7,220 nt of DNA from Bacteroidaceae bacterium (GTDB lineage Bacteria > Bacteroidota > Bacteroidia > Bacteroidales > Bacteroidaceae): positions 1 through 7,220 of the forward strand of contig CAADWS010000229.1 of the NCBI GenBank assembly GCA_900752815.1. Reading direction: 5' to 3'. The position numbers and the translations under genes are program-made. Of this stretch, positions 1-6,963 are shown piece by piece. Under the pieces are notes generated by a model. That model saw only the letters and a list, made by a program, of their open reading frames with translations, ran no database searches and was not told the DNA's origin. The stretch's first letter is position 1, and each line of letters starts with the position of its first letter.

Positions 1-87
1 AATGCGGAATAATGCTGCGTATCTCCCTGAAAGCCCAATAGTTTACATTATTCTTCCTAAATCCATCCGAAATCGGGCGAGTTTTTG

Positions 88-95
88 TATTTTTG
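88..95 (+). promoter_or_regulatory. Putative Bacteroidetes -7 promoter box for the glycosidase pair
   Basis: TATTTTTG matches the Bacteroidetes -7 consensus TAnnTTTG exactly. It lies 25 bases before the chosen ATG at 121, which implies a leader of only about 20 bases. I see no clear TTTG-type -33 element at the expected distance upstream, so this call rests on the -7 box alone. Confidence 0.45.
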
Positions 96-120
96 TAGCA
101 ATTATGAAAACACCAGTCCC

Positions 121-1749
121 ATGAAAAAAGCAATTCTTGGAGTTATTATCAGTTACAGTTTCACCGCAGGCCTTCTGCCCGCGCAGAACAATGTAGAAAC
201 CCCAACCATGGGATGGAGTTCATGGAACACCTACCGCAATAACATCAGCGACCAGCTTATCCTCCGACAGGCTAACGCCATGAAGACACTGGGGCTGGGA
301 GATGTGGGTTACACCTATATCAACATTGACGACGGCGCCTATGGAGGCCGCGACGCCCAGGGAAAGCTTCTGCCGCACCCCCGGCGATTTCCCAAGGGCC
401 TGAAACCCGTTGTCGACCACATTCACAGCCTCGGATTCAAGGCCGGCACCTATTCCGACGCAGGCAGTAACACTTGCGCGTCATTTTGGGACAAAGACAG
501 TCTGGGCATCGGAGTGGGACTCTACGGACACGACGAACAGGATGCTTTCTACTTCTTCCAGGAATGTGGCTTCGACTTCATCAAAATTGACTTCTGTGGC
601 GGAGATGCCGCACAGAATTTCGACAAGACCGAACTCGACGAGCAGCAACGCTATACCGCCATCCGCAAGGCCATATCCGCCGTCAATCGCCCGGATGTGC
701 GCATTAACATCTGCCGGTGGGCCTTTCCCGGAACATGGGTGTCGACCGTAGGCTCCTCCTGGCGCATTTCGCCCGACATCCGTCCGGAGTGGGCATCCAT
801 CAAAAGCATCATCGAGCGCAACAGATTCCTCTCGGCCTACGCCGGTCCCGGCCGATACAACGACATGGACATGCTTGAAATCGGACGGGGACTCTCCGAA
901 GCCGAAGAACGTACGCATTTCGGCATGTGGTGCATAATGAGTTCCCCCCTGCTGATTGGTTGCGACCTGGAAAAAATTCCGGAATCGTCACTGAACCTGC
1001 TCAAGAACAAGGAACTCATCGCCCTGAACCAGGATACGCTGGGATTGCAGGCCTACCAGATACGCGAAACGAACGGGGTAGCCCTCTTTGTCAAAGATGT
1101 TGAAACCCGCATGGGAAACAAACGGGCCATAGCCCTATACAATGCGACCGACCAGGACCAGGAATTTCAACTCGACTTTCTGGAGATTGATCTGGGCGGC
1201 AAAATCAAAGTGCGCGACCTCTTTGCACAGACTTCCCTGGGAGAATACATTGCCGGGAAACTGCCGGTAAAAGTGGGAGCACACGACACCCGCATCTTCC
1301 TGCTCGAAGCCGAACAACGATATGAACGCCAGGTCTATGAAGCCGAATGCGGATGGCTCAACACCTACCAATGCCTCAACAATCCGCTGGCTATCGGCTC
1401 TGCCTATTATGAAGCAGACACCCGCACCTCCGGTGGTGGCAAAGTGCGCGGACTGGGCGACGGGGAAAACAACCATCTGGAATGGCGCAACGTATACAGC
1501 CAGCAAGGAGGAGAATACTGGGCGCACATATATTATCAGAGCGGCCCCATCTGCCAGATGTCATGCCGTGCCAACGACGGACAGGCTTTTCCGCTCTACG
1601 TTTCCTCCGGCTCCGACGAACGCGTCGGTGTATGCCGCTTCCTGCTCCGGCTGAAGCCCGGATACAACACTATCCGCATTTTCAGCACCAAAGGGAAATG
1701 CCCCGACATTGACGCCATGCGACTGGAAAAAATTCCGGAAAAGAAATAA
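121..1749 (+). CDS. Secreted GH27 glycosidase (alpha-galactosidase / alpha-N-acetylgalactosaminidase family) with C-terminal CBM-like domain
   Basis: 542 residues from the ATG at 121. An in-frame TTG at 85 is rejected because it overlaps the -7 box and would put 12 residues before a clean signal peptide (MKKAILG..., probable cleavage after A21; no lipobox Cys, so probably periplasmic). Residues 26-305 are a GH27 (beta/alpha)8 barrel: MGWSSWNTY, IDD (D70, D71), nucleophile D157 in FIKIDFC, acid/base D219 in WRISPDI, and the GPGRYNDMDML segment near 242-252. C119 and C159 match a conserved GH27 disulfide pair. A beta-sandwich follows at about 305-400. Residues 405-537 begin YEAE and end in a DIDAMRLEK-type strand, as in CBM6/CBM35 modules. 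The reaction is retaining hydrolysis of terminal alpha-galactose-type sugars. The family is certain, the substrate is not: the usual CEW loop is CRW here (R199). Probably cotranscribed with the GH84 gene 69 bases downstream. Confidence 0.93.
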   Translation: MKKAILGVIISYSFTAGLLPAQNNVETPTMGWSSWNTYRNNISDQLILRQANAMKTLGLGDVGYTYINIDDGAYGGRDAQGKLLPHPRRFPKGLKPVVDHIHSLGFKAGTYSDAGSNTCASFWDKDSLGIGVGLYGHDEQDAFYFFQECGFDFIKIDFCGGDAAQNFDKTELDEQQRYTAIRKAISAVNRPDVRINICRWAFPGTWVSTVGSSWRISPDIRPEWASIKSIIERNRFLSAYAGPGRYNDMDMLEIGRGLSEAEERTHFGMWCIMSSPLLIGCDLEKIPESSLNLLKNKELIALNQDTLGLQAYQIRETNGVALFVKDVETRMGNKRAIALYNATDQDQEFQLDFLEIDLGGKIKVRDLFAQTSLGEYIAGKLPVKVGAHDTRIFLLEAEQRYERQVYEAECGWLNTYQCLNNPLAIGSAYYEADTRTSGGGKVRGLGDGENNHLEWRNVYSQQGGEYWAHIYYQSGPICQMSCRANDGQAFPLYVSSGSDERVGVCRFLLRLKPGYNTIRIFSTKGKCPDIDAMRLEKIPEKK

Positions 1750-1818
1750 CCCGACAGTCGTTTTTTCCTCTCCAAGTAGAAACAATCTAAATCCACACAT
1801 ATCTTACAAACCTTTCCT

Positions 1819-4047
1819 ATGAATAAAAAATTCATAACCGTAGCCCTGCTGCTTCTCTCTGCAGCGGCCCCCCATACCCTTCGGGCACAGGTGGAACTCG
1901 TCAACCCCGTGCCGCAGAAAGTGGAAATCCCGAGCCAGAATTCCCTGTTTGCCATACCGGAAAAATGGGCCCTGGTCTGCGACGAAAGCCGCGCCTCCGG
2001 ATTTATCTACGAAACCCTGAATACAGCATCGCCTGAAGTGGACAAGAAGCAGGACTTCAAAGTCATCTTCGGCACACGCAGCGATAAAGCCGTAAAGAAA
2101 TATCGTAAGTTCATCCCCAAACAGGCAGAAGGCTACTACCTGAATGTCACAAAGGAGAAAATCATTGTGGCTGGCAACGACGAACAGGGACTTTACTACG
2201 GCATACAGACCCTTTTGGGCATTATGAAGAAAGGCATGCTGGAAATCTGCACCATCAGCGACTGGCCCGACGTGCCGTTCCGCGGTACGGTGGAAGGTTT
2301 CTACGGTACACCCTGGAGTCATCAGGCCCGCATCAACCAGCTCCAGTTCTACGGCCGCAACAAGATGAACGTATACATCTACGGCCCCAAGGACGACCCC
2401 TGGCACCGGGGCAAATGGCGTGAACCCTATCCCGAAGCCGAAGGAAAGCGCATTGCCGAACTGGTTGAGGTGGCCCATAAAAACGGCGTCAACTTCTACT
2501 GGGCCATCCACCCCGGTGTCGATATCAAATGGACTCAGGAAGACCGCGATGCTCTCGTAGCCAAATTCGAGAAAATGTATAATCTGGGCGTCCGCTCCTT
2601 CGCCGTATTCTTCGACGACATCTGGGGCGAAGGTACACGCGCCGACAAACAGGCGGAACTGCTCAACTATATTGACGACAACTTCATCCAGAAGAAAAAA
2701 GATGTTTCGCCCCTTATCATGTGTCCCACGGAGTATAACCGGGCATGGGCTAACGACGAAGGCGGCTATCTCCGCACACTCGGTACGAAGATGAACAAGA
2801 ATATCCACATCATGTGGACCGGCAACAGTGTAGTTCACTGCATCGACCGCGAAAGCATGGAATGGATTAATCAGCGCATCGACCGCAAGGCCTATATCTG
2901 GTGGAATTTCCCTGTCAGCGATTTCGTTCGTGACCATGTCCTCATGGGCCCGGCCTATGGCAACGGCCTCGACATCGCCAACCAGTTGTCCGGATTCGTA
3001 TCCAACCCCATGGAACATGCCGAAGCTTCCAAGATTTCCCTCTATGGCATCGCCGATTACACCTGGAACATGAAAGCCTACGATTACCAGAAGGACTGGG
3101 AAAGAGGTCTTCAGGACCTGCTGCCCGGAAATTACGCCGCTCTGCGCACCTTCGCCCTCTACAACAAGGACCTGGGGCCCAACGGACACGGTTTCCGCCG
3201 CGAAGAGGGAGAAGAAATGGCTGAACTGGCCAAACGGGTGCTGAAAGGCGAGCACATGGCCTGGACCGAACTCGACAACAAATGCACCGAACTGAAAGTA
3301 GCCTGCGACGTGTTGCTCAATGACGACAGCAATCCCGAGTTGCTCCGCGAACTCCGTCCGTGGCTCTTGCAGGGCCGCCTGCTGGCCGACTATGGCCACG
3401 CCGTCTGCATGATGGCCTTCCGCACCAATGAGCGGAAAACCGATGAAAGCATGCTGACCTTCAAGAATTTCTACGAGGCCGCCCGCTCCATCCAAAAACA
3501 AATGTATGACCTGGAAAACAGCAACGTGCGCCATGCACTGCAACCCGGTATCAAGGTAGGTACCAAAGTTATGCTGCCCACACTCACCACCCTGTTTACC
3601 CAGTGCGTCAACAATTACAACGCCCTCAACGGCACCCGCCTGGATGCTGTGGCACAATACACCCCCTACCGGTTGAAATCCAGCGTCAAGCAACTGGCTC
3701 TGCTGCCTGTCACCGCCCGCAACAAAGATATTGTCATATCTCCGGCACTCGAAGTCATCAACTGGCAAGCCGGCGGCGAACTCGTCTTAGAGTCCGACAA
3801 GGAAATCACATTACAAGGCATGGAGTTCAATCTCGGTGTCAACGGTGTCGCTAAAAACTTCCGTCTGGAAGTGCTCGTCGGCGACCAGTGGAAAGAAGTT
3901 GGCCTGCTCCATTACAAGGAAGACGACCCCGTTATCCACACCAGCGACCAGTTGGCAGGTATGACCACCAAGCGCATCCGCCTGACCAATCACAGCGGAA
4001 AAGAGCAGAAAGTCTATTTCAAGAACTTCAAGATTGTCATCCGCTAA
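1819..4047 (+). CDS. Secreted GH84 beta-N-acetylglucosaminidase (O-GlcNAcase family)
   Basis: 742 residues, close to the length of the B. thetaiotaomicron enzyme BtGH84, with which it aligns from end to end as I remember that sequence. It starts with a signal peptide (MNKKFITVALLLL..., probable cleavage after A23). An N-terminal alpha/beta domain (about 25-150) precedes the catalytic barrel (about 152-455), a helical region (about 460-610) and a C-terminal beta domain (about 630-742). Catalytic residues are D266 and D267 in AVFFDDI. The pocket is intact: G160 in VEGFYGTPW, K191, C302 and Y306 in MCPTEY, W361, N363 and D368 in WWNFPVSD, and N396. The family removes terminal beta-GlcNAc by substrate-assisted catalysis through the N-acetyl group. 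In a gut Bacteroidales the likely substrates are host glycans or glycoproteins in the periplasm. W269 replaces a Ser that follows the DDI motif in BtGH84. No promoter of its own is evident in the 69-base gap. Confidence 0.97.
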   Translation: MNKKFITVALLLLSAAAPHTLRAQVELVNPVPQKVEIPSQNSLFAIPEKWALVCDESRASGFIYETLNTASPEVDKKQDFKVIFGTRSDKAVKKYRKFIPKQAEGYYLNVTKEKIIVAGNDEQGLYYGIQTLLGIMKKGMLEICTISDWPDVPFRGTVEGFYGTPWSHQARINQLQFYGRNKMNVYIYGPKDDPWHRGKWREPYPEAEGKRIAELVEVAHKNGVNFYWAIHPGVDIKWTQEDRDALVAKFEKMYNLGVRSFAVFFDDIWGEGTRADKQAELLNYIDDNFIQKKKDVSPLIMCPTEYNRAWANDEGGYLRTLGTKMNKNIHIMWTGNSVVHCIDRESMEWINQRIDRKAYIWWNFPVSDFVRDHVLMGPAYGNGLDIANQLSGFVSNPMEHAEASKISLYGIADYTWNMKAYDYQKDWERGLQDLLPGNYAALRTFALYNKDLGPNGHGFRREEGEEMAELAKRVLKGEHMAWTELDNKCTELKVACDVLLNDDSNPELLRELRPWLLQGRLLADYGHAVCMMAFRTNERKTDESMLTFKNFYEAARSIQKQMYDLENSNVRHALQPGIKVGTKVMLPTLTTLFTQCVNNYNALNGTRLDAVAQYTPYRLKSSVKQLALLPVTARNKDIVISPALEVINWQAGGELVLESDKEITLQGMEFNLGVNGVAKNFRLEVLVGDQWKEVGLLHYKEDDPVIHTSDQLAGMTTKRIRLTNHSGKEQKVYFKNFKIVIR

Positions 4048-4122
4048 GTCCCCGAAAGTGCACCGCTTCACTGCGCTGAATAAACACGCAGGAAAAGGTA
4101 CACAAGCAAGGAGAAACATAAG

Positions 4123-4173
4123 GAAATGCCATCGGCCGGTGCGTGAAACGCCAGCCGACGGCATTTCTTTCTT
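4123..4173 (+). terminator. Intrinsic terminator of the glycosidase pair
   Basis: GAAATGCC (4123-4130) pairs with GGCATTTC (4160-4167). The inner part of the stem, TCGGC against GCCGA, continues it with two mismatches, and a short GAA-centred loop closes it. TTTCTTTCTT runs on from the end of the stem. It lies 75 bases after the GH84 stop and separates the glycosidases from the phosphatase gene. Confidence 0.82.
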
Positions 4174-4299
4174 CCCGATTCATACAGAAGGGCATATCTG
4201 TTCCCGTCTGCTATGGTTACCTATAAAGAAAAGAGAACAGGACCTTTTTCAATAGAGAACAGAAACCTTTTCAATCCCCCAAAATACAAAGAAAATCAT

Positions 4300-4809
4300 A
4301 TGAACATACCATCCGCCCCCCCACTCACATCCAGAACGGAACGCAACGAAAAGACCAGTTTGCTTTTCATCTGTTTGGGAAACATCTGCCGGTCTGTAAC
4401 AGCAGAGGAAATTTTCCGTGTTCTGGCCCGGAAAGCCGGACGGGAGAATCAGTTTGAAATCGATTCAGCCGGCATCATCGACTATCACCGGGGCGAACTG
4501 GCCGACCCCCGCATGCGCGAACATGCCAAACGCCACGGCTATATCCTCACCCACCGTTCACGCCCCATTGTCACTGCCGACTTCCTGCGCTTCGACCTCA
4601 TTGTAGCGATGGACGCTCAAAACGTCCGAGCCCTGAAACAGGCGGCTCCCAATGCCGAATGCTGTAAAAAAATCGTAGAGATGGCCAGTTTCCTGACCCA
4701 ACACAACTCAGCGTTCATCCCCGACCCCTATTATGGCGAAGACGATGACTTTGAAGAAGTTGTGGAACTGCTGGAAGACGCATGTCAGGGTCTCCTGCAA
4801 AACATATGA
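4300..4809 (+). CDS. Low-molecular-weight protein tyrosine phosphatase
   Basis: 169 residues from the ATG at 4300, which follows an A-rich stretch typical of Bacteroidetes starts. An in-frame ATG at 4213 would add 29 residues with no family similarity. The P-loop CLGNICRS gives the CX5R signature with nucleophile C25 and R31. The general acid is D142 in DPYYG. The fold and length (about 150-165 residues) fit the LMW-PTP family, which hydrolyses phosphotyrosine through a cysteinyl-phosphate intermediate in the cytoplasm. DPYYG followed by acidic residues and FEEV resembles the eukaryote-like/YfkJ-like branch more than the Wzb/Etp capsule branch, and no capsule or tyrosine-kinase genes are near. 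Arsenate reductases share the fold, but the second and third redox cysteines expected of ArsC are not evident. V33 replaces the usual Pro after CRS. The 20-residue lead before the P-loop is longer than usual. I see no clear promoter box. Confidence 0.92.
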   Translation: MNIPSAPPLTSRTERNEKTSLLFICLGNICRSVTAEEIFRVLARKAGRENQFEIDSAGIIDYHRGELADPRMREHAKRHGYILTHRSRPIVTADFLRFDLIVAMDAQNVRALKQAAPNAECCKKIVEMASFLTQHNSAFIPDPYYGEDDDFEEVVELLEDACQGLLQNI

Positions 4810-4816
4810 AAACTGT

Positions 4817-4855
4817 CCGGCCGGTGCCCACGGAAAGAACAAGGACACCGGCCGG
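4817..4855 (+). terminator. GC-rich perfect hairpin directly after the phosphatase gene
   Basis: CCGGCCGGTG (4817-4826) and CACCGGCCGG (4846-4855) form a perfect 10-bp stem with a 19-base loop, beginning 7 bases after the phosphatase stop codon. No T-tract follows on either strand, so it is not a standard intrinsic terminator. It may be an mRNA 3'-end stabiliser, a T-less terminator, or a barrier between the two convergent genes. Confidence 0.4.
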
Positions 4856-4990
4856 CACTAAGCCTGACTGAACCACGCGCACAACCGCTTCGGGAAGGAA
4901 AGCCCTCATCCGGCCTGTACACACTTCTGCCATAAAATGATTCACCGCACCTATCCCTCTATCCGAATCAAGGATAAAAAATCCCTTCTT

Positions 4991-5299
4991 CTATAAGGCG
5001 CAAGCCCCTTCACCTGCATAATCACAACTTTTCACGCCTTCATATTCGGGATGACGTTCCAGCCATAACACGGCATACGAGCAGGTTGCCACAAGCCGAA
5101 AACCGTTACTGCGCGCATAGTCATAAGCTGCTTTGACCAACCGGGAAGCGATACCACGCCCGCCAATTTCAGCAGGCACAATCGTATGCCGGATATCAAA
5201 ATCGCCTTGTTCCAGTCGATATTCCACATACGCCTGATAGCCATCGACCTCCAGGCTGAACCGGCGGCGTTCTTCCTCATGTCTGATTTCCATATCCAT
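4991..5299 (-). CDS. Small GNAT-fold N-acetyltransferase, Acetyltransf_CG (COG2388/YjdJ-like) family
   Basis: 102 residues on the minus strand from the ATG at 5299-5297, with an alternative in-frame ATG two codons later. The whole protein is one minimal GNAT domain: the DGYQAYVEYR strand near residues 19-28, IRHTIVPAEIGGRGIASRLV (about 36-55) holding the acetyl-CoA pyrophosphate-binding loop around G47-A51, then an amphipathic helix, and CSYAVLWLERHPEY (73-86). The HT..P, C-Y..W and HPEY pattern is typical of the roughly 90-100-residue Acetyltransf_CG/NATD1-like group. Members are expected to acetylate an amine using acetyl-CoA in the cytoplasm, but the physiological substrate is generally unknown and nothing here identifies it. 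The gene stands alone, convergent with the phosphatase and divergent from the WYL regulator. Upstream on the minus strand, TAAAGATTTG is a loose match to a -7 box with the wrong internal spacing. Confidence 0.88.
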   Translation of the reverse strand: MDMEIRHEEERRRFSLEVDGYQAYVEYRLEQGDFDIRHTIVPAEIGGRGIASRLVKAAYDYARSNGFRLVATCSYAVLWLERHPEYEGVKSCDYAGEGACAL

Positions 5300-5773
5300 A
5301 CAAAATTCGGGTTTATTAGATGAAACAAATCTTTATCTATCCGTAAAATTAAACATTAGGACTCAAAACACAGCCTTTCATTCCTTTTTTTCCATAAAAA
5401 ACTCATCGGTACCATATCCTCATCCCCTCAAAAAATTTCCTCCTTGCAGTCACCTCACCACGCGACCAGTTCTGCCCCCTGTCGAGACACACAACAGGTT
5501 CACTCCCCCTTCCTTTTCATAACATTCTTTAGTTCACCTCCTCAATCCCGTACATTTCATATCACAAAAATCAATCTTATATAAAAAACAATATCAAACC
5601 GCTCAGCAATGGGAACAGAGAAAAATTACAACACACTCCCCATCAGCATTTTCCCCGAAAACAGCATCAGATTCTCACAAAGAAACGTATACAAATTTTA
5701 AAAAAATGATAGAAAGTTTTTTTCTTTCCTCTCTTTAATCATAAAAATATTAACATTGAATGTGCAGTAAACC

Positions 5774-5861
5774 ATTAAAGTTAGAGAAAAATCCTCTTTA
5801 CAAAATCTCAAAACGCCATAAATTAAAATAAAATTAACACTTAGAGAAAGAAAGCTCTTAC
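5774..5861 (+). repeat. Imperfect direct repeat, two 28-29-base copies upstream of the WYL gene
   Basis: Copy 1 is at 5774-5801 and copy 2 at 5833-5861. Both run ATTAA, then TTAGAGAAA, an A-rich spacer, a CTCT core and a closing TAC. The shared TTAGAGAAA blocks start exactly 60 bases apart (5781 and 5841). Within each copy AGAG and CTCT form short inverted arms. The placement just upstream of the promoter box suggests paired binding sites for a regulator, possibly the WYL protein itself. Confidence 0.5.
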
Positions 5862-5863
5862 TT

Positions 5864-5889
5864 GTGCCCCAATATTGCATAAGTGGCAC
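5864..5889 (+). promoter_or_regulatory. Candidate operator: GTGCC-N16-GGCAC dyad overlapping the WYL promoter
   Basis: GTGCC (5864-5868) and GGCAC (5885-5889) form an inverted repeat ending one base before the -7 box at 5891, so it spans the -33 to -7 region. Such a position suits a repressor or autoregulator site. Five-base arms could occur by chance. Confidence 0.3.
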
Positions 5890-5890
5890 C

Positions 5891-5898
5891 TAATTTTG
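5891..5898 (+). promoter_or_regulatory. Putative Bacteroidetes -7 promoter box of the WYL gene
   Basis: TAATTTTG matches TAnnTTTG exactly and lies 19 bases before the ATG at 5918, so the leader would be very short (about 12-15 bases). Possible -33 partners (TTG at 5862 or 5875) are poorly spaced, which would fit an activator-dependent or weak promoter. Confidence 0.5.
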
Positions 5899-5917
5899 TA
5901 TTCATATTGGACACATC

Positions 5918-6841
5918 ATGGCAAAGAATCTACTCAACAAATACGTTTGGCTCGTAGAAACAATATATAAGGCCCGTCGAATCACCTTCGAAGAAATCAA
6001 CGAAAAGTGGTTGGAAACGGACATGAGCGAGGGGGTGGAAATCGCCCGCAGAACTTTTCACAAATGGCGCATTGCCGTTGAAGAAATGTTCGGCCTCATC
6101 ATTGAATGCGAACGGCGCGGCGGATACCATTATTATATTGAGAATGACCATGAAATTACCAAGAACAGCATCAGGAACTGGGTACTCAATACGATCTCTG
6201 CGGGTAATGTCATGATGAACAGCCTGCAACTGAAAGACCGCATTCTGCTGGAAGACATTCCTGCAGGACAGGATTTTCTGCAAACCGTATTGACGGCCAT
6301 GAAAAACTCGCACCCGCTGAACATCTGCTACCAAAGTTACTGGAAAAAAGAAAAAGACCCGTTTTTGGTAGAACCTTATTGTGTAAAATTATTCAAACAG
6401 CGCTGGTACCTCGTCGGGAACTCCCCCGAATACGAAAAAATTTTCATTTTTGCACTTGACCGCATCATCCGGATGGAAATAGAAGAAGAAAAAAGCTTCC
6501 GGATACCAGTAGACTTCATTCCTGCCGTTTTTTTCAAAGACTCATTTGACATTATCACGACCAGCGACAACGTTGAGAAAGTCTGCCTGAAGGTAAGTGC
6601 CGAAATGGCACAGAGTTTCCGCTCACATCCTCTGCATTATTCGCAGCAAGAAGTAAGCACCAGTCCTGATTCTTCCATTTTCGAGTTTCACCTCCAGCCT
6701 ACATTCGATTTTCTTCAGGAAATCTTTTCAAATTTTCCTGATGTAGAAGTTATTGAACCCTTATGGCTGCGCAAAAAAATGAATGAAAAACTGCAGTTTT
6801 CGTTACCTAGCAACAAATTATCCCAAACAGTCAACAGATGA
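5918..6841 (+). CDS. WYL-domain transcriptional regulator
   Basis: 307 residues. Residues 1-75 form a helix-rich, winged-helix-like DNA-binding region (NLLNKYVWLVETIYKARRIT..., RRTFHKWRIAVEEMFGLIIE..., then a GGYHYYIE wing). A linker leads to the WYL domain at about 125-195, with W163-Y164-L165 in FKQRWYLVGN and the FALDRI strand that usually follows. Residues 218-293 match the C-terminal WCX extension. The family binds DNA as dimers, and its WYL domains sense ligands, often nucleic acids or nucleotides. It includes regulators of phage defence, DNA damage responses and metabolism. The gene is alone on its strand here, with no defence gene visible before the window edge 379 bases downstream. 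The repeats and dyad just upstream make autoregulation plausible. Its target genes cannot be told from this window. Confidence 0.9.
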   Translation: MAKNLLNKYVWLVETIYKARRITFEEINEKWLETDMSEGVEIARRTFHKWRIAVEEMFGLIIECERRGGYHYYIENDHEITKNSIRNWVLNTISAGNVMMNSLQLKDRILLEDIPAGQDFLQTVLTAMKNSHPLNICYQSYWKKEKDPFLVEPYCVKLFKQRWYLVGNSPEYEKIFIFALDRIIRMEIEEEKSFRIPVDFIPAVFFKDSFDIITTSDNVEKVCLKVSAEMAQSFRSHPLHYSQQEVSTSPDSSIFEFHLQPTFDFLQEIFSNFPDVEVIEPLWLRKKMNEKLQFSLPSNKLSQTVNR

Positions 6842-6851
6842 AAGAACAATT

Positions 6852-6939
6852 ACTTTCCGAAAAAAATAAACAATGACCGTGCAATGCACGAGAAACGAAA
6901 CAACACAAAAAAACAAACTGACGACTCTTTTCGGAAAGT
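6852..6939. repeat. 12-bp perfect inverted repeat enclosing a 13-base palindrome
   Basis: ACTTTCCGAAAA (6852-6863) is the exact reverse complement of TTTTCGGAAAGT (6928-6939), with 64 bases between. Inside lies CGTGCAATGCACG (6878-6890), a perfect 6-bp dyad around a central A. It begins 11 bases after the WYL stop codon. It could be a structured RNA 3' end or part of a small dispersed element. Confidence 0.65.
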
Positions 6940-6963
6940 CAACGAAAACAGCAGAATACTATT

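Larger units (their letters stand above)
5300..5917. other. 618-base AT-rich intergenic region between the GNAT and WYL genes
   Basis: I see no convincing gene here. A 63-codon minus-strand reading frame at 5698-5889 has no recognisable features and arises in very AT-rich DNA. The region has two parts. At 5341-5580 the + strand is strongly C-biased (about 80 C against 19 G by my count), as in C-over-G bubbles used by Rho. From about 5690 on it is A/T-rich, with a GAAAG/CTTTC inverted repeat (5712-5728), a repeated 28-base segment, a GTGCC/GGCAC dyad and the WYL promoter box. It must also hold the divergent GNAT promoter near its left end. Confidence 0.6.

Noticed and set aside
85..120. Upstream TTG start for the GH27 gene
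   Set aside because: It overlaps the -7 promoter box, and the ATG at 121 gives a proper signal peptide directly.
1804..3768. 654-codon minus-strand open frame opposite the GH84 gene
   Set aside because: It lies fully antisense to a gene with complete GH84 motifs. Its translation is low in motif content and reflects the codon usage of the real gene, and it has no start signals.
4034..4255. 73-codon + strand frame after the GH84 gene
   Set aside because: It runs through the terminator hairpin, starts inside the GH84 gene in another frame and shows no recognisable protein features.
4213..4299. Upstream ATG extending the phosphatase by 29 residues
   Set aside because: The extension has no similarity to the family and lies in promoter/leader-like AT-rich DNA, while the ATG at 4300 has an A-rich context.
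5341..5700. Possible CRISPR array or tRNA in the long gap
   Set aside because: There are no regularly spaced identical repeats with unique spacers and no cloverleaf with a TTC-type T-arm.
5698..5889. 63-codon minus-strand frame upstream of the WYL gene
   Set aside because: It lies in very AT-rich DNA, overlaps the repeat pair and dyad, and is rich in Phe, Leu and Ile as expected by chance. I see no family resemblance.
5918..6841. WYL regulator as part of an anti-phage defence system
   Set aside because: WYL proteins often control defence loci, but no effector, nuclease, cyclase or toxin gene is present on either side within the window.
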